Shown: positions 1-10,600 of the stretch, piece after piece
Numbering within the stretch: the first letter of the stretch is position 1
Layout: each line of letters begins with the position of its first letter
Origin: DAOMOD01 sp035444205
GTDB lineage: Bacteria; Pseudomonadota; Gammaproteobacteria; Xanthomonadales; BPKI01
DNA: 16,932 nucleotides
Assembly: GCA_035444205.1 (NCBI GenBank)
Contig: DAOMOD010000089.1
Coordinates: 1 to 16,932 of the forward strand
Reading direction: 5' to 3'
Program-made: the position numbers and the translations under genes
Notes under the pieces: model-generated
The model's input: only the letters and a program-made list of their open reading frames with translations
Databases searched by the model: none
What the model was told of the DNA's origin: nothing

Positions 1-23
1 CCCTCGCCGGACGCATCCGTGAC

Positions 24-100
24 TGGCGCGCCCGGCAGGACTCGAACCTGCAACCGCCGGCTTAGAAGGCCGGTGCTCTATCCGGTTGAGCTACGGGCGC
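24..100 (-). tRNA. tRNA-Arg (anticodon TCT), CCA encoded
   Basis: Read on the minus strand this folds as a standard cloverleaf. The acceptor is GCGCCCG paired with CGGGCGC. The anticodon stem CCGGC/GCCGG encloses loop CTTCTAA, so the anticodon is TCT (reads AGA, also AGG). The T-loop is TTCGAGT. The discriminator is G and the CCA is encoded (complement TGG at 24-26). It lies 21 bases downstream of tRNA-Pro on the same strand and is probably processed from the same transcript. Confidence 0.97.
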
Positions 101-121
101 GAACACCCGTGTTCCAGAAGT

Positions 122-198
122 TGGTCGGGGTAGAGGGATTCGAACCCCCGACGTCCAGTTCCCAAAACTGGTGCTCTACCAGGCTGAGCTATACCCCG
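122..198 (-). tRNA. tRNA-Pro (anticodon TGG), CCA encoded
   Basis: The minus-strand cloverleaf has acceptor CGGGGTA/TACCCCG, D-arm GCTC..GAGC, anticodon stem CCAGT/ACTGG and loop TTTGGGA. The anticodon is TGG (proline, CCA/CCN). The T-loop is TTCGAAT, the discriminator is A, and the CCA is encoded (complement TGG at 122-124). It is the first gene of the left tRNA pair. A sigma-70-like promoter lies about 55 bases upstream. Confidence 0.97.
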
Positions 199-252
199 CC
201 GGAACGCCAAAACCCGAATCGCACCCGGCAAGGCGCGCTCCGAAGCTTGGCA

Positions 253-281
253 ATGGTAGTTTTCGCGCTGCGGCGCGTCAA
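253..281 (-). promoter_or_regulatory. Sigma-70-type promoter of the tRNA-Pro/tRNA-Arg pair
   Basis: On the minus strand a -35 box TTGACG (276-281) and a -10 box TACCAT (253-258) are separated by exactly 17 bases. The tRNA-Pro 5' end is at 198. This gives a leader of roughly 45-50 bases that processing would remove. Position and spacing fit, but the -10 box is only a moderate match. Confidence 0.55.
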
Positions 282-330
282 TCGAAACCGCCCCGCCCGC
301 CCACCCGCGCCCCCACAATCGCTGTAGCAG

Positions 331-350
331 GTCGGCACCACCGTGCCGAC
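331..350. repeat. Perfect 8-bp hairpin, REP-like or terminator
   Basis: GTCGGCAC and GTGCCGAC pair perfectly around a 4-base loop CACC. The hairpin lies between the left tRNA promoter and the end of the secreted protein gene at 425. It could end that gene's minus-strand transcript, but no T-run follows. It could instead be a REP-like element: a similar GGCACC/GCCGGC theme recurs at 14076-14090. Nothing else was recognised in 201-424. Confidence 0.4.
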
Positions 351-424
351 AGCATCCGCGCGAACCAGGGACGGCGGCATGGTGATGCCGCCCTACGGAC
401 CCTCATGCAGGAGCGACGGAAATC

Positions 425-1000
425 CTATGACCCACCCTCGAAGCCGTTCGCGAACACGAACTCGTCCACGCCCACCGAGAAGGTCGCGATGCAATGGGTA
501 TCGGCCTCGATCGAGAACTGGCCGGTGGCACACGGCGGATCGCCGGTCCAGCCGGCGAAGACGGATTCAGGCTCGGCGATTGCGGTAAGGGTGATTTGTG
601 TGCCGTCGGCAAACGCGTTGGTGCAACTTGCACCGAGCGAGCCGCAGTTGATGGTGCCGGGCGAAGAGGTCACGTTGCCAAAGCCGTCGCCCTCCAGGGT
701 GATGAACAGCAGCCAGGTACCCAGTGCCTTCCGGCCATGCCTGTGGACGGCTTCCGGCACGCCACGCGCGGCCGTTTCGACTGGCGCCACGGGCCTTCTC
801 AGCACATCGACCGCCCCCGCTACATGCGCCATGCCGTCGTCTGCGGCCAGCAGCAAGGCCGCACCGACGAATACGCAGCACAAGGCACCCATGCCAAGGC
901 GCGACCTTCGCCCTCGCGCTACCACGGCAACGGGGCATCGTCTCGCGCCCCGAATCAATCGGGCGAAACCGTCCGGCTGGAAGAACGTCTGATTCGGCAT
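425..1000 (-). CDS. Secreted protein with an InlB-B-like repeat and FANGFE tail
   Basis: This is a 191-residue protein. The open frame runs further upstream to 1234, but that part only translates REP-like repeats, so I take the ATG at 1000. A hydrophobic segment at about residues 37-53 (MGALCCVFVGAALLLAAD) follows a basic stretch and looks like a Sec signal or anchor. The true start may therefore be the Met at residue 37 (position 892). Residues 101-175 match the divergent InlB B-repeat type: an EGDGFGNVTSSPG start, NCG, then FAGWTGDPPC and CIATFSV at the end. It has four cysteines, likely two disulfides. The C-terminus, EFVFANGFEGGS, resembles the short conserved tails of many secreted proteins of Lysobacterales. 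It is probably exported or surface-associated. The precise function is unknown. No good ribosome binding site is visible, which makes the start uncertain. Confidence 0.72.
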   Translation of the reverse strand: MPNQTFFQPDGFARLIRGARRCPVAVVARGRRSRLGMGALCCVFVGAALLLAADDGMAHVAGAVDVLRRPVAPVETAARGVPEAVHRHGRKALGTWLLFITLEGDGFGNVTSSPGTINCGSLGASCTNAFADGTQITLTAIAEPESVFAGWTGDPPCATGQFSIEADTHCIATFSVGVDEFVFANGFEGGS

Positions 1001-1117
1001 GCGCAGATCCACGGAAGTCGCGACGCCGGATTGTGTGGGTGCAGCCACGCCACGTGCAAGCGTGCACCAACGCCCACCCTGGACGCGCAATGCTGCGCCA
1101 CCACGCCGCCGCGCCCT

Positions 1118-1278
1118 TGTAGGAGGGGCTTCAGCCCCGACCGCCCGCTCCCATTGTATCCGTGCCCGGATCGTGCAGAGCAGCGCGCCCGGTCGCAGCT
1201 CCTGCAGAAGCCCCCTCGTGGGCGACCTGGGCATCGCTGCGAAGCGAATGGATGGTCGCGCACGAGTGCGCTCCTACG
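1118..1278. repeat. Cluster of three REP-like elements
   Basis: The stretch 1001-1507 has no convincing gene and is dominated by REP-like repeats. Element 1 (1118-1143) contains the hairpin GGGGCT-TC-AGCCCC after TGTAGGAG. Element 2 (1190-1227) runs the other way: its complement reads GTCGCCCACGAGGGGGCTTC then GGAGCTGCGACCG. Element 3 (1254-1278) reads GGTCGCGCACGAGTGCGCTC then CTACG. The TGTAGGAG...GACCG pattern and the mixed orientation resemble the BIME arrangement of REP sequences in Xanthomonadaceae and pseudomonads. They lie between the divergently transcribed secreted protein gene and tag. Confidence 0.6.
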
Positions 1279-1507
1279 CACTCCGTGCTCGCGAAGGCGA
1301 AACCTGCCGCTCCGCGCTGCCGTTCAACAACTTCGACCCCGACTTCAGGCTCGCACCCCTCGCACCGGTTCGCGCCATTTGGATTCTCGCTGCAATAGAC
1401 TCCCACGAGACGGGACCCACCCTTGCGGGCGGTCGTGGCACGAACCAAGGGTGCCGCATACGTCGCGCCCGGATGGCGCCCTGATCACCCAGGCCGGAGA
1501 ACGCTTC

Positions 1508-2119
1508 ATGACTACAACGATTCCCGGGCCCGACGGCAAGCCGCGCTGTCGCTGGTGCGCCGCCGCCCCTGAGTTCCTTGCCTATCACGACAACGAATGG
1601 GGTTTCCCCTGCGCCGATGATCGCGGGCTGTTCGAGAAACTGAGTCTGGAAGGCTTTCAGTCCGGCTTGAGCTAACGCACCATCCTTGCCAAACGCGAGA
1701 ACTTTCGCGCGGCGTTCCATGGCTTCAACCTCGAGCAGGTCGCGCGTTTCACGGACCGCGACGTCGAACGCCTGCTCGGCGACGCGGGGATCGTCCGTCA
1801 CCGCGGCAAGATCGAGGCGGTGATCAACAACGCCCGCCGCGCACTGGACCTCGTCGAGCGGGAGGGTTCGCTGGGCGCCTTCGTCTGGCGCTACGAACCC
1901 GATCCGCAACGCCCGATCGAACCGCAGACCGCAAGCACCTCGCCCGAATCGGTCGCACTGTCCAGGGACCTTCGCAAGCAGGGCTGGAAGTTCGTCGGAC
2001 CGACCACCGTGTATGCCTTCATGCAGGCCATGGGCCTGGTCAACGACCATGTCGCGGACTGCATGGTCAGGTCCCGGGTCGACCGGGCGCGCGCAGCGTT
2101 CGCCCGCCCGGGAAGGTAG
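1508..2119 (+). pseudogene. tag: DNA-3-methyladenine glycosylase I, interrupted by in-frame TAA
   Basis: Tag excises 3-methyladenine from alkylated DNA by base excision repair in the cytoplasm. The start ATG at 1508 has a good GGAGA site (1496-1500). Codons 1-55 include C14, then YHDNEWG (Y26, H27) and SLEGFQSGLS (E48). These align with E. coli Tag C4, Y16, H17 and E38 at a constant offset of 10. Codon 56 is TAA (1673-1675), where E. coli has Trp46, which stacks on the bound base. The same frame then continues without a shift for 147 codons: RTILAKREN, RHRGKI, FVGPTTVYAFMQA, then VNDHVADC with the remaining zinc ligands H181 and C185. Repaired, the product would be 204 residues, a normal family length. 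It is a recent pseudogene or carries an assembly error. A diverged copy of its 3' end lies at 13394-13532. Confidence 0.9.
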
Positions 2120-2273
2120 ATCGGCTCACCAGGTCATCGGCATGGAGTCGCTGCTGGCGGGCCCTGGCCGCCGTGAATGTCCTGATGACCAAGGCCCGCG
2201 AACCCGGGCAATGCTGGCTCGACCGGCACAGGGGCGGCGCGCAAGCTGGCGAAATCAGTGCCCGGCGCCGCCC

Positions 2274-5543
<3,270 letters not shown>

Positions 5544-5821
5544 GTCGAGCGTCCTTGTGAAACGAGGCAGAAGCGCGCGAGTGTAGGCGAGAGGGCGGAC
5601 GCGTTCACGTGCCGGAGGTCGTGCATGGCGCGACAAACGCCTGATCGTCCAGTGCACCGTCAAATGAAATATTGAGACTGTCGTTAGACTCCTGGTCCAC
5701 ACTTTTGAGGAACTGGCCGGGAATGAGGCGCGAGTGCGCCTGATATCGGCCCGACCCGCCACCGCGCACGAGCGGCGGCAGTATCAATCCGACTGACACC
5801 GCGCGCATGGGCGCCACCACG
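5544..5821. promoter_or_regulatory. Divergent intergenic region, promoters not resolved
   Basis: This is the space between the minus-strand tricorn-like protease and the plus-strand antitoxin-like gene. It must hold both promoters. I see no box pair with good spacing on either strand. It contains an AT-rich patch around 5663-5700 and a small hairpin, AGGCGC-GAGT-GCGCCT (5726-5741). No toxin gene or remnant was found in front of the antitoxin-like gene. Confidence 0.4.
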
Positions 5822-6022
5822 ATGCGAAAAGAATACGATTTCAGCCAGGGCCAACGCGGCAAGTTCTTCCGCAAGGACGCCGCGCTCGGTCTGCCGGTCT
5901 ACCTCGACGCCGACGTCCGTGAGTACCTGACCGCACGCGCCAAGGCCAAGGGTGTTGATCTCGGCACCTTGGTTAACGACCTGCTCAAGCGCGATATCGA
6001 ACTGATTGAAGTCGCCAAGTGA
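5822..6022 (+). CDS. CopG/RHH-like antitoxin-type protein, no visible toxin partner
   Basis: This is a 66-residue basic/acidic protein beginning MRKEYDFSQGQRGKFFRKDA. It then has LPVYLDADVREYLTARAKAK, GVDLGTLVNDLLKRDIELIE and VAK. A short strand followed by two helices at residues 24-66 is the ribbon-helix-helix layout of CopG/BrnA-type antitoxins, and the MRKEYDFS start is typical of that group. An upstream in-frame ATG at 5807 would add MGATT. I prefer 5822 because the family starts with MRKEYDF. Neither start has a strong ribosome binding site. No small toxin ORF adjoins it: the upstream neighbour is the divergent protease and the downstream neighbour is convergent. It may be a solitary DNA-binding repressor or the survivor of a decayed toxin-antitoxin module. 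Confidence 0.8.
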   Translation: MRKEYDFSQGQRGKFFRKDAALGLPVYLDADVREYLTARAKAKGVDLGTLVNDLLKRDIELIEVAK

Positions 6023-6023
6023 C

Positions 6024-6048
6024 GACGCCCGGCAAACGGCCGGGCGTC
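6024..6048. terminator. 10-bp perfect hairpin right after the antitoxin-like gene
   Basis: GACGCCCGGC (6024-6033) pairs perfectly with GCCGGGCGTC (6039-6048) around the loop AAACG. It begins two bases after the stop codon at 6022. No T-run follows on either strand, so it is terminator-like rather than a textbook intrinsic terminator. It could serve both convergent genes. Confidence 0.55.
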
Positions 6049-6094
6049 GATCCACTGTCCGCGATGGCAGGTGTTCGAATGGGCCAGATGGGGA

Positions 6095-6754
6095 TCACTC
6101 ACCCACTGGGGCCAACGGCGGCACGACCAGATTCTCGGCAGTTTCCTGCGGCCCGAACCTCGCATAGGGCGGGCCACGCCGGCAATAGGGAGAGTGCGAA
6201 CAGACCGCGGCGCCGAAAGCACGTGCCACCGCATCCGCCCAATGGTCGTCGGCCCAGTCAGGGTGGCCATAGTAGAAGCCGATGGCATGCGCCATCTCGT
6301 GCGCCATGACGTAGTAATAGCGACTGTGCATCCACGATTCGGGCCGCGTGCCCGAGTAGATGCGTTCGTGATTGATACTGATATAGGGCCCCTCGCCTTC
6401 CGGGCAGGAGCGGTAGGGACAGGTAATGCCCCAGTGGCGCGACGCCGACGTGCTCAAGCCCTTGCCATCGCACAGTTGGCGCCAGCGCTCGCCATGCCAC
6501 CAGGGCGCCAGCCAGGCCTGGGCATGGTCCGGGCCGAAGTGTTCCAGGGCGTACTGCTGGATCGCATTGGTCGCCGCCCAGCAGCGCTGACGCGGCACAT
6601 CACCCGGAAACTGCTCAGTGGCCCGCGCCAGATACGCCTCCAGGTACGGACGAGCCGGGTAGTCGTAGCCGGCATGGGCCACGGAAACGGTCAACGCGAG
6701 TACCACCACCGTACCCGCAAAGCGAGCGCAGACGTTGCCGATTCCCGCTCTCAC
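6095..6754 (-). CDS. Secreted putative zinc metallopeptidase (HExxH)
   Basis: This 219-residue protein starts with GTG at 6754. A GGGGAG lies about 12 bases upstream and an AGG closer in. Residues 1-28 are a clear Sec signal with hydrophobic core GTVVVLALTVSV and cleavage after AHA. The motif HEMAHAIGFYYGH gives H152, E153 and H156 as zinc and catalytic residues. Thirteen residues later DDHWADAVARAF fits the ExxAD glutamate helix of gluzincins with Asp170 in the ligand position, so Asp170 is my candidate for the third ligand. The spacing to H164 does not match the metzincin HExxHxxGxxH. Six cysteines in the mature part (58, 95, 112, 117, 185, 191) suggest disulfides and a periplasmic or extracellular location. 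It lies 325 bases downstream of the lipoprotein gene on the same strand. The substrate is unknown. Confidence 0.75.
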   Translation of the reverse strand: MRAGIGNVCARFAGTVVVLALTVSVAHAGYDYPARPYLEAYLARATEQFPGDVPRQRCWAATNAIQQYALEHFGPDHAQAWLAPWWHGERWRQLCDGKGLSTSASRHWGITCPYRSCPEGEGPYISINHERIYSGTRPESWMHSRYYYVMAHEMAHAIGFYYGHPDWADDHWADAVARAFGAAVCSHSPYCRRGPPYARFGPQETAENLVVPPLAPVGE

Positions 6755-7079
6755 AGCCTGACGATTCTCCCCGGAGCCGAACAGCCGATCGCACCTTCAC
6801 CGTCACAGGTGCTGACGTCAAGTGCCCTCCGAGGGAAATAGTCGAAAGTGTGATCCGCGTCACAGAATTCAGCCGCGCGGTCCAAACCCAGCCTGCCGAC
6901 TCGGTTTCCAGGGTCACCTGAAGGGGGCCATGGAAAGACTCCACTGGCAGCGACGGGGCCATTCAGGAATCCGAAGATAGACCCCATGCTCTGCGCCGAT
7001 TCCTGAGAAGGACGCGAGAGATCGCGCAAGGCGCCGACGCTATTCGCGGCGCGGACCAGTCCTGTCGAGGATGCCACCC
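6755..7079. other. Intergenic region, no recognised gene
   Basis: These 325 bases lie between the lipoprotein gene and the HExxH protein gene. Open frames cross it on the minus strand, but they begin inside neighbouring genes and show no recognisable motif, ribosome site or codon pattern. It probably carries the promoter of the HExxH gene. I could not pick convincing boxes. Confidence 0.5.
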
Positions 7080-7661
7080 CTAGTCTTGCGCGGGTGACGG
7101 TGGGCATGGAACCGGCGGACGTGTACCCGTGATCACGCATCGCTCTTCGGTGGGCAGTTTCGCTCGAATCTCGTCGGGATCGACCTCTTTCCAATCACCG
7201 AGTGGTCCCTCCTCGGTCAGGATCACGACATCGTCCAGAGTCACAAACCATACGCTGTTATTTCTATCGATGCGCCGCTTCATACTTGGCACCTTCTCGT
7301 ATGCGCCAATGTGCTCACAGAACAGGACTACCGCCCTCAGCGGCACCGGTTGGTTTGCAGGGGGGGCGTGCCCGAATACGTTGTAATACGGCATGCCGTT
7401 GCGTATTCCCTCGACGATTGGAACAACCCAATCGCCACCCGAGCGTAAGGCAAGACGAACACCCACCCAACAATCAATGACCAAGTCGTCATCCCTATCT
7501 GTACCTGCGAGCAACACCGTAAAGTCAACGTACCATCTGTCCAATCTTGGCGCTTCAACATCGGGAGCTGAGCCGTGCAAAGCACAGCCACTCGTAAGCG
7601 CCAACGCAAGCGCTAACGCCGCGAAGCGATACTGCCACGAATGCGCACTTTCCCGCCTCAT
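7080..7661 (-). CDS. Small lipoprotein, candidate immunity protein of the Rhs toxin
   Basis: This is a 193-residue protein. The ATG at 7661 overlaps the Rhs stop codon as ATGA (7658-7661), which implies translational coupling. Residues 1-25 are a signal with basic start and core FAALALALAL, ending in LTSG before Cys26, a type II signal-peptide site with Thr rather than the usual Leu at -3. Residue +2 is Ala, which by the Lol rule favours the outer membrane. The mature part is rich in strand-like segments (RWYVDFTVLLAG, VWFVTLDDVVILTEEG) and has Cys64, Cys115, Cys175 and Cys186. I recognise no domain family. Gene order right after a polymorphic Rhs tip, the coupling and the envelope location suggest immunity against the exported metalloprotease tip. 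That role is inferred. The base composition is lower in GC than the Rhs core (30 of 60 in one counted line). Confidence 0.78.
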   Translation of the reverse strand: MRRESAHSWQYRFAALALALALTSGCALHGSAPDVEAPRLDRWYVDFTVLLAGTDRDDDLVIDCWVGVRLALRSGGDWVVPIVEGIRNGMPYYNVFGHAPPANQPVPLRAVVLFCEHIGAYEKVPSMKRRIDRNNSVWFVTLDDVVILTEEGPLGDWKEVDPDEIRAKLPTEERCVITGTRPPVPCPPSPAQD

Positions 7662-10600
7662 CTTGGAATCCCCAGTCCATCTTCATGCTCCCACCCGCAA
7701 GTATGGGCGAGCTCATGAAATACGGTGTCAGACCAAAACTCATCGGGTTTGGCTTCCCTTAGCAAGTTGTCGGTGCACAGAAAGATGAAGTTCTCTGGTA
7801 TGGGGATCGGTTCCTCCGACCCTGGAATGCGCCGCAACCACGTTCTGTGATACCCATACAGGTCTGTTCCAGACGGATTACCGTCGTGATAGCCATCCGG
7901 CCGCCCACTGCAGTCTTCATCGCAGCGAATGATGGACGATTGCGTGCAACGCCTTTCAAGGCATCCATGGAGATCTTGGCCCTGAGGCTTTCGCGTATGT
8001 ATTTCTCTAAGCCGAGCACTACAAACTTGACGCGTCAGATTCTGGATTCGAATCCGCAGCTTCTCATCCTTGCACGTGTTCGGGTCGCAATACCGGGGCG
8101 CAGCCACTGATCGCCGACCGTCGGGATCGATGAATCGGTTGGGATTGTTGAACCCGTAGTGATACACATTGATCCCTGCAGCCAAACCAACCGGGTCCGC
8201 TCGCATGTAGCGTCCCGTATCTGGGCTGAACCACCGGAAGAAGTTGTAGTGCGCTCCTGTCGACTGCTCGGTCATTTGACCGGGCATCCTGAGCACATCG
8301 CCGATGCCAGCGCTTCGTGTCTTTCCGAATACATCCGTTCGCCGATCATGTTCGCGCGCGCCATACCGCGACACAATCTGCACGGGCGCACTCAGATGGT
8401 CGGTCTGATAGTAACTCCACTGCGGTCCGTTATCGCTTGGGCGTCTCAACGCCGCCGGATTGGTGGACCAAAGCCCGTCCGGAGCAAACACGTACAGCGT
8501 CAGCGCATCGGGCACTGGTTCAGGCTCGTCGGCGCCCATATGAATGAAGGTTGCCGCATAGCCCTCGTCGCTATAGGCGAGATAGTGAATCTCGGGTTCC
8601 ACGCTACCCTGATGCCCCTCGGCGCCGGGGTGGACCACCGTCCACAGGCGGCGCCCGAAGGGATCGTAATAATGCTCCGCCAACAGATTGCCCTCACTAT
8701 CGCGAACTTCGGACAAGCGCTCTTCGCTGTCGTAGCTGTACGTCCGGATCGCCGCCTGCGTGGTCGGCTCACTCATTGTCCTGATGCTGCCGGCCTCGTT
8801 GTACTCGTACGTGGCGAAGCCCGAATGCAACAGTTCGTTGTTGGCGTTGTATTGCCACACGAAGTCCTGGGTCTGGCGGGCATCGGTCAGACGGTTGCCT
8901 AGAGGGTCGTAGGTGTATTGGTCGTCCTCGAACGGGAAGGTATCCGGCGCGAAGCTATCGTTCACGCCCTGACTGTTGGGGTAGTCGGCCTGGATCAGGC
9001 GGTCGAGGGTGTCGTAGCCGAAGGCGTAGGTGCCGTGCTCGGTCTGCTTCTCGAGGATATTGCCGGCGGCGTCGTAACGGTAGCGGTAGTTCATCAGCAC
9101 CTCCGCCTGGGCGTTCTCGACGCGGATGGTCTCGGTGCGCATCATGCCGTCGTAGTCGACGCGACGCAGAGTGCCCCCGGGGAAGGTGATGTCCCGCGGT
9201 CGATTGCCGTGGTAGTCGGAGAACTGGATGGTTCCCTCGCCCGGCACTGCCAGTGCTGCTAGGTTGTGCGCCTCGTCATACCCGAACGTAATGGTGGTGC
9301 CATCCGCAGCTGTGTAGCTGGCCTTCTGCCCGTTCGCAAAGTAGGTATAGCTGTGAGACCAGACAAACGGGCCGTAGTCGACAGACTCGCGGGATTTCCG
9401 TTGCAGCAAGTCGTAGTCGTAGGTAGCGCTGGTCGTGCCGTCTGCGTAGGCTGTCAGCCTGCCCCGCGCGTTGTAGGTGCCGACGACAGTCTTGTGGGGA
9501 GTGGCTTCGCCGGCTTGGAAGTGCGAGCGTTGCGTGCGTCGACCCGCATCGTCATAGGCGTAGCCGGTTCGTTGCCCTCGTGGGTCCACCTTCTCGATAA
9601 GGTTCCCCGTCGCGTCATAGGCATAGGTGGTCCGCTGGCCCATCGGCCGCACCTCGCTGATCTTGCGGTTCAGGCGGTCATAGTCGAAACGGTGAAGATT
9701 CCCGTTGGCATCGGTCAGCCCTACGAGGTTGTCCCTACGGTCGTATTGATAGCGCGTTACGCCATCCAGCGCGTTTGTCCGCGCACGCAGCCTCCCCAAT
9801 AAGTCATAGGTATGAAGCGTCGTACGCCCCGGCAGATCGGCGGTTTCGATCTCCAGCCCACCCGCGTCGAAGCGTCTGATCGTTGTGCTTGTACGCGCAC
9901 CTTCCAGCGCCATGAAGGAATCGGCTTCCTCCCATGCCCGTCCTCGCACGTCGTATTTCACGTCACGGCGGTACGTCGGGTATTCGATGCGCACCGGCTC
10001 GAACAACTCTCCCGCATCTGCTCCTGGAGCGACGAGATCTGGATAGACATACCTCGTCACATTGCCGATGCCATCCGCAACTGTTGAGATGCGATTCATG
10101 GCGTCGTAGGTAAAGCGCACCACTTTGTCGCTGGGGTCGTAGCGCGCTACAAGATTGCCCACGCGGTCGTAAACGTTCCGCTCGACTCCACCGAGCGCAT
10201 CGATAGTCCGCAGCAGCCGGTCCATGCCGTCGTACTCATAGCGCGTCACCGCCGCCTCGGCCCCCGGCTCGGCCGGCGGGTAGGTCACACTGGTGCGGTT
10301 GCCGACCGCATCGTAGGCGTAGCTGGTGGTGTGGTTCAGCGGGTCGGTACTGGTCAGCAGGTTGCCAGCAGCGTCAAAGGTCTGCCGCCACACCTTCCCG
10401 CGCGCATCGGTGCGGGTGTGCGGGTTGCCCATGGCGTCGAAGTCGGCGAAATGGGTTTCGCCGTCTTCGGCGTCGGTGAGCTTGGTGACGTTGCCGTAGT
10501 CGTCGTAGGCGTAGCGGGTGATGGCGGTCTGGGTTTGGGCGTCGCCGACCTGGGTGACGGCGGTCAGGCGGCCGAGGTCGTCGTAGCTGTACTCGGTGGC

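Noticed and set aside
494..1507. Upstream extension of the tag frame to 494
   Set aside because: It translates the antisense of the secreted protein and the REP cluster. The ATG at 1508 with GGAGA matches the family start.
1673..1675. Stop-codon recoding in tag
   Set aside because: TAA is not a selenocysteine or pyrrolysine codon, and TAA stops end other intact genes in standard-code relatives. Nonsense mutation or artefact is simpler.
5684..6055. Minus-strand open frame of 123 codons opposite the antitoxin-like gene
   Set aside because: It covers the RHH gene on the other strand, which has a clear family pattern.
6245..6302. HEMAHAIGFYYGH of the secreted protein as a metzincin motif
   Set aside because: The third histidine is two residues too far for HExxHxxGxxH. 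The DxxAD helix is a better candidate for the third ligand.
6751..7194. Minus-strand open frame of 147 codons between the lipoprotein and HExxH genes
   Set aside because: It starts inside the lipoprotein gene, has no recognisable motif and no ribosome binding site.
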